A stretch of DNA of 64,000 nt from Bacteroidota bacterium (lineage in GTDB: Bacteria; Bacteroidota; Bacteroidia; Bacteroidales; Dysgonomonadaceae): NCBI GenBank assembly GCA_023437305.1, contig JAEZGN010000022.1, positions 1-64,000 of the forward strand, given 5' to 3'. The position numbers and the translations under genes were made by a program. The notes beneath the pieces were generated by a model, which searched no databases, was not told the origin of the DNA, and saw only the letters and a program-made list of their open reading frames with translations. Below, piece after piece: positions 60,511-64,000 of this stretch (positions are counted from its first letter, which is position 1; the number at the start of each line of letters is the position of its first letter).

Positions 60511-62067
60511 ATGAAAAATGAAGCGAGTAAATCATATACACTAAAACTGACACTGATTGCCACACTGGGTGGATTGCTGTTCGGTTACGACACGGCAGTT
60601 ATCTCAGGTACGGTAGAGTCGCTCCGTCACTTTTTTATAGAGCCGATGGGATTATCGTTGAACGAAGCCAATGCAATGGAAGGCTTCGTGATAAGTAGTG
60701 CTCTGATTGGCTGTATCTTTGGTGCGGCTATGGCAGGTTGGGTAAGTCAGACCTTTGGGCGTAAAAAAGCATTGTTTGCTGCGGCTATTTTATTCCTATT
60801 AGCAGCAATAGGGTCTGCATGGCCCGAAATAGGTTTCCAGATGCCTAGTGCAGGAGACCACTCTTTTGTATATCATTTTGTTTTTTATCGTATAATAGGC
60901 GGTGTAGGAGTTGGTATCGCTTCGATGGTTTCTCCTATGTATATCGCAGAAATAGCACCTCCCAGCAAGAGAGGTAGCCTTGTAGGACTTAATCAGTTTG
61001 CCATTATATTTGGTATGCTGGTAGTATATTTTGTAAATTATTTTATAGCAAAACAAGGAGACACAGAGTGGCTCCATACAACAGGATGGAGATGGATGTT
61101 TGCTTCGCTAGCTATTCCATCAGTCATATTCTTCCTTTTATTGTTTATTGCACCCGAAACACCAAGATGGCTTGTGATGAAAGGTCACACCGCAAAGGCA
61201 GAGGGTATTCTTACCAAGCTTGTAGGTAGCACAATGGCTAAGCAAGAAATGGTGGAAATAAGACAAAGTTTTGACAGCGAAGAAACAGCATCATTAAAAC
61301 CATATTATCGTTTTATGATGACATGGCTTATCTTATTTGTTGTGGGCCTTATTTCGCTATCGTGGGCAGGAGTTTCAAGTGCATTGGAAATATCCATGAT
61401 AGCCAGCTTTGTAATAGCATTGTATGTTCCTGTTAAATCTTACGGATTCCTGATTATAATGACAGGCGTATTGTTATCTGCCTTTCAGCAATTTGTGGGT
61501 ATCAACGTTGTGTTATACTACGCACCCGAAATATTTAAGAGTATGGGATCGGGTACAGACTCGGCACTCTTGCAAACAATCATTGTAGGTATTATCAATC
61601 TGTCGTTTACAGTATTGGCTATTATGACTGTTGATAAATTCGGACGTAAGCCGCTGTTGATTACTGGTGCTTTAGTGATGGCAGTATCTATGCTTGGCTT
61701 GGGAACATCTTTTTCTCAAGGATTACCGGGTACTTTGAAACTTGTATTTATGCTTACCTATACAGCCGGTTTCGCTATGTCATGGGGACCTGTTTGTTGG
61801 GTTATGCTCGCAGAAATATTCCCTAACTCGGTACGTTCGAGTGTGATGTCTATTGCTGTAGCTGCACAATGGGTATCAAACTTCTTAATCTCTTGGACAT
61901 TCCCTATCATGGACAAGAACGATACATTAGTAACGATGTTCAATCACGGATTTGCATATTGGGTATATGGTTCACTTGCAATTCTTGCAGCATTGTTTGT
62001 ATGGAAACGTTTACCTGAAACAAAAGGTAAGACGTTAGAAGATATGGAAAAATTATGGAAAAAATAG
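60511..62067 (+). CDS. xylE: XylE-like sugar:H+ symporter (MFS sugar porter)
   Basis: A 518-residue, 12-helix sugar porter. LGGLLFGYDTAVISGTVESL in helix 1, the GRKKAL loop, VGVGIASMVSPMYIAEIAPP with the P-E-S/A-P-x-R-G-like PPSKRGSL, and the pore segment SAFQQFVGINVVLYYAPEIF (QQ-x-GIN-x-YY motif) are typical of XylE. The C-terminal PETKGKTLEDME is the sugar-porter signature. It should import xylose with a proton. Repeat copy 2 separates it from xylA, so it may have a separate transcript level. The substrate follows from xylAB context. Confidence 0.92.
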   Translation: MKNEASKSYTLKLTLIATLGGLLFGYDTAVISGTVESLRHFFIEPMGLSLNEANAMEGFVISSALIGCIFGAAMAGWVSQTFGRKKALFAAAILFLLAAIGSAWPEIGFQMPSAGDHSFVYHFVFYRIIGGVGVGIASMVSPMYIAEIAPPSKRGSLVGLNQFAIIFGMLVVYFVNYFIAKQGDTEWLHTTGWRWMFASLAIPSVIFFLLLFIAPETPRWLVMKGHTAKAEGILTKLVGSTMAKQEMVEIRQSFDSEETASLKPYYRFMMTWLILFVVGLISLSWAGVSSALEISMIASFVIALYVPVKSYGFLIIMTGVLLSAFQQFVGINVVLYYAPEIFKSMGSGTDSALLQTIIVGIINLSFTVLAIMTVDKFGRKPLLITGALVMAVSMLGLGTSFSQGLPGTLKLVFMLTYTAGFAMSWGPVCWVMLAEIFPNSVRSSVMSIAVAAQWVSNFLISWTFPIMDKNDTLVTMFNHGFAYWVYGSLAILAALFVWKRLPETKGKTLEDMEKLWKK

Positions 62068-62100
62068 AATAACATTTTGAATGTTAAAATAGGTTGATAA

Positions 62101-62143
62101 AGTAGGAGGTTTGTTGTGATAATGAGCCTCCTACTACTTTTTT
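62101..62143. terminator. Bidirectional terminator between the symporter and the ABC permease
   Basis: AGTAGGAGG and CCTCCTACT form a perfect 9-bp stem over a 17-nt loop, with CTTTTTT on the plus strand. It lies between convergent genes. Confidence 0.75.
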
Positions 62144-63254
62144 AGTTCGTCTTTTTATAACTGATGATAGCCCAAATGTTGAAAAACACCACAAAGCCCA
62201 ATAATGCAAACAACTGTGTGGTTAAGTCCATAAAGACACTACCCTTGAGATAAACCATTCGCATCACTTGTATGAAATACTTCAAAGGATTGAAGATCGT
62301 AACAATCTTAGCCCATTCGGGCATACTGCTTATTGGAGTAAACAAACCACTCATCAATATAAGAATCATTATAAAGAAGAACATCACAAACATGGCTTGC
62401 TGCATGGTATTTGAATAATTGGAGATAACCAGTCCGAATCCTGATACTACCAGAATATATACTCCCGAAAAAAGATAGATCGTGAGTAGGCTGCCAACAG
62501 GCAGTATACCGTAGACGAATGCAGCAAAACCAAAACAGATAGTAAGCACAGTGAATCCGATAACCCAATATGGAATAAGCTTTGCTAAAATGAATGTAAA
62601 TTTATTTACGGGGGTTACGTTCATCTGCTCTATTGTACCCATTTCTTTTTCGCTTACAATGTTCAGTGCTGGTAGAAACCCTGTTAACAATGTAAGTAGT
62701 ATTACCATCAATGCCGGAACCATAAAGACTTTATAATCCAAATTAGGATTGAATTTGTACTGGGGTACGATGTTAATAACGGGCAATGCTACACCCTCTC
62801 TTTTGGGAGACCATTCTTCTCTGATATCCGATGAAAAATCGGATAGTATAGCACCCATATATGAAGAACTTAGTGAGCCTTTCACGCCATTGACTGTGTT
62901 TGCGGATATCATAACATTAGCCACTCCTGTTTTTACAAGGTTTCTCTCAAAATCGGGTTGTATTTCGAGTATAACATCTGCTTTACCCGACTCGATACTA
63001 TGCAATGCTTTGTCACCTGATGGAGAGACATTCGTAAGATGAAAATATCCGGATGAGGTTGCCTTGCGGACTAATCTTTGGGAATAAGTGCTATGATCAT
63101 TATCAACAATGCTTAGCTTAATGTTTTTTATCTCCTGATTGGCAGCCCAAGGCATAATAAGCATCATCATAATTGGCATGCCTATGATTAATCTCGGAAG
63201 AAATGAGTTCCGCATAATCTGTTTAAACTCTTTTTCGATCAAAAACTTTATCAT
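62142..63254 (-). CDS. ABC-2 type transporter permease
   Basis: A 370-residue inner-membrane permease of the ABC-2 family. An N-terminal helix (RLIIGMPIMMMLIMPWA) is followed by a large periplasmic domain (~45-170), then five helices. The family motif NIVSEKEMGTIEQMNVTPV lies before helix 2-3, and FTPISSMPEWAKIVTIFNPLKYFI near the end. It probably heterodimerises with the paralogous permease 5 bp upstream in an efflux or drug-export ABC system, with an HlyD-type adaptor and ATPase beyond the edge (not visible). Confidence 0.9.
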   Translation of the reverse strand: MIKFLIEKEFKQIMRNSFLPRLIIGMPIMMMLIMPWAANQEIKNIKLSIVDNDHSTYSQRLVRKATSSGYFHLTNVSPSGDKALHSIESGKADVILEIQPDFERNLVKTGVANVMISANTVNGVKGSLSSSYMGAILSDFSSDIREEWSPKREGVALPVINIVPQYKFNPNLDYKVFMVPALMVILLTLLTGFLPALNIVSEKEMGTIEQMNVTPVNKFTFILAKLIPYWVIGFTVLTICFGFAAFVYGILPVGSLLTIYLFSGVYILVVSGFGLVISNYSNTMQQAMFVMFFFIMILILMSGLFTPISSMPEWAKIVTIFNPLKYFIQVMRMVYLKGSVFMDLTTQLFALLGFVVFFNIWAIISYKKTN

Positions 63255-63259
63255 GATAA

Positions 63260-64000
63260 TCAGCCTAATCTAACTTTAAACTTTTTCAAACTTATTGTAA
63301 TCAGTAATATGAACATAGATACGAGAATAGCCATATCTTTCAATATAAATTCGACTCCTACGCCCTGTATCATCAGTTTTTTTATGGCATCGATATACCA
63401 TTTAGCAGGAATAATATTTGATATCCATTGTAGTACTTCAGGCATACTTTCTATCGGATATATCATACCTGATAACAACATGACGGGCATCATAAAACCC
63501 ATTCCCGAAATCAGCATCGCCGTTACTTGCGTATTTGCAATAGTAGATACAAATAGCCCTAGCGAGAGTGCTACTGCAATGAATATGAATGATATAACAG
63601 CAAGCCAAAACAGGCTTCCGGCTACAGGTACTTTGAGAACAAAGTATGATAATAACAATATCGAAGTGAGATTCACTACCGATAGCGTAAAATATGGTAC
63701 TGCTTTGGCCAGAATAATATAAATAGGCTTTATAGGCGAAGCAAGCAATACTTCCATTGTGCCCATTTCTTTTTCGCGTACAATGGCTATAGATGTCATC
63801 ATGGCACATATCAGCATGAGGATAAGTCCCATAACCCCCGGTACGAAATTGTATGCACCTTTTAGTTGAGGGTTATACAGCATTTTTACTTCGGGTATTA
63901 TGCGAAAAGGAACGTTGTGCTCACGCATCAATTCTTGTTGATACGACGATATTATATTTGTCGCATACCCTGTTTGCATAAGCGATTGATTGGGGTCTGT
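63260..64000 (-). CDS. ABC-2 type transporter permease, N-terminus outside window
   Basis: The C-terminal ~246 residues of a second ABC-2 permease. The frame stays open to the window edge (TDPNQSL before the first internal Met), so the start lies beyond 64000. The signature SIAIVREKEMGTMEVLLASP, five helices and GMIYPIESMPEVLQWISNIIPAKWYIDAI parallel the downstream permease, which shows the two are paralogues. The genes are 5 bp apart and must be co-translated. The substrate is unknown. Confidence 0.9.
   Translation of the reverse strand, partial: TDPNQSLMQTGYATNIISSYQQELMREHNVPFRIIPEVKMLYNPQLKGAYNFVPGVMGLILMLICAMMTSIAIVREKEMGTMEVLLASPIKPIYIILAKAVPYFTLSVVNLTSILLLSYFVLKVPVAGSLFWLAVISFIFIAVALSLGLFVSTIANTQVTAMLISGMGFMMPVMLLSGMIYPIESMPEVLQWISNIIPAKWYIDAIKKLMIQGVGVEFILKDMAILVSMFILLITISLKKFKVRLG

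Noticed and set aside
62142..64000. Frameshifted single ABC permease
   Set aside because: The two frames are each complete with their own motif sets and align to each other as paralogues; they are two genes.
1..64000. CRISPR arrays, tRNA/rRNA genes, integrases or insertion sequences
   Set aside because: No regularly spaced direct repeats, no cloverleaf-like conserved segments and no transposase or integrase motifs were seen on either strand.

Overview
The window looks like a chromosomal segment of a Bacteroidales bacterium. The reasons are low GC, TAnnTTTG-type -7 promoter boxes with few Shine-Dalgarno sequences, a type III glutamine synthetase, the LL-diaminopimelate aminotransferase route, a hybrid two-component regulator (HTCS), a Nudix-type sugar regulator and many glycoside hydrolase lipoproteins. 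The glycan gene content is reminiscent of gut Dysgonomonadaceae, but genus is inference. I see no tRNA, rRNA, CRISPR array, phage or insertion sequence.

Layout. (1) 1-7495, minus: a starch/maltodextrin operon of malQ, a SusA-like amylase, a LacI regulator, an SLC45-like MFS sugar transporter and a second GH13 lipoprotein cut by the window edge. A perfect LacI-type palindrome lies 125 bp upstream. (2) 7731-13092, minus: a compact five-gene operon of an ECF S-component-like membrane protein, a phosphoribosyltransferase, a TonB-dependent receptor, a DUF362 protein with a Tat-like signal, and a NapH/NapG-like polyferredoxin. It looks like an uptake-and-redox system with unknown substrate and is the least explained coding unit here. 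(3) 13423-16705, minus: pdxH, DUF2023 plus flavodoxin, rplU-rpmA and a small lipoprotein. (4) 16970-29645, plus: a nitrogen/amino-acid block of asnB, dapF-dapL-glnN and gltB-gltD. (5) 29793-37911: a calycin-like lipoprotein, two NlpC/P60 proteins, mgsA, a YigZ-family protein, clpC, an uncharacterised protein and a creatininase-family protein. An 827-bp gene-free stretch upstream of clpC holds a hairpin and a candidate small RNA. (6) 38053-56437: a glycan cluster of GH43, GH3, GH95, GH3, HTCS, GH31 (PA14) and GH2, an enzyme set expected for fucosylated or galactosylated xyloglucan oligosaccharides. It has no SusC/SusD pair or endo-glucanase in the window. (7) 56707-62067, plus: Nudix-type regulator, xylB, xylA and a XylE-like symporter, with a perfect palindrome overlapping the regulator promoter. 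(8) 62142-64000, minus: two paralogous ABC-2 permeases, the second cut by the edge.

How it works together (inference): exo-enzymes of region 6 strip fucose, galactose, arabinose, xylose and glucose from xyloglucan oligosaccharides in the periplasm. Xylose released by the GH31 enzyme enters through the XylE-like symporter and is isomerised and phosphorylated by XylA and XylB, while the Nudix-type regulator senses the pathway. Region 1 does the same job for maltodextrins. Two related ~120-175 bp inverted-repeat elements (37921-38043 and 60311-60485) and two ~50-bp hairpins sharing a 16-bp core (14222-14272 and 39686-39736) are dispersed repeats not explained by the genes.
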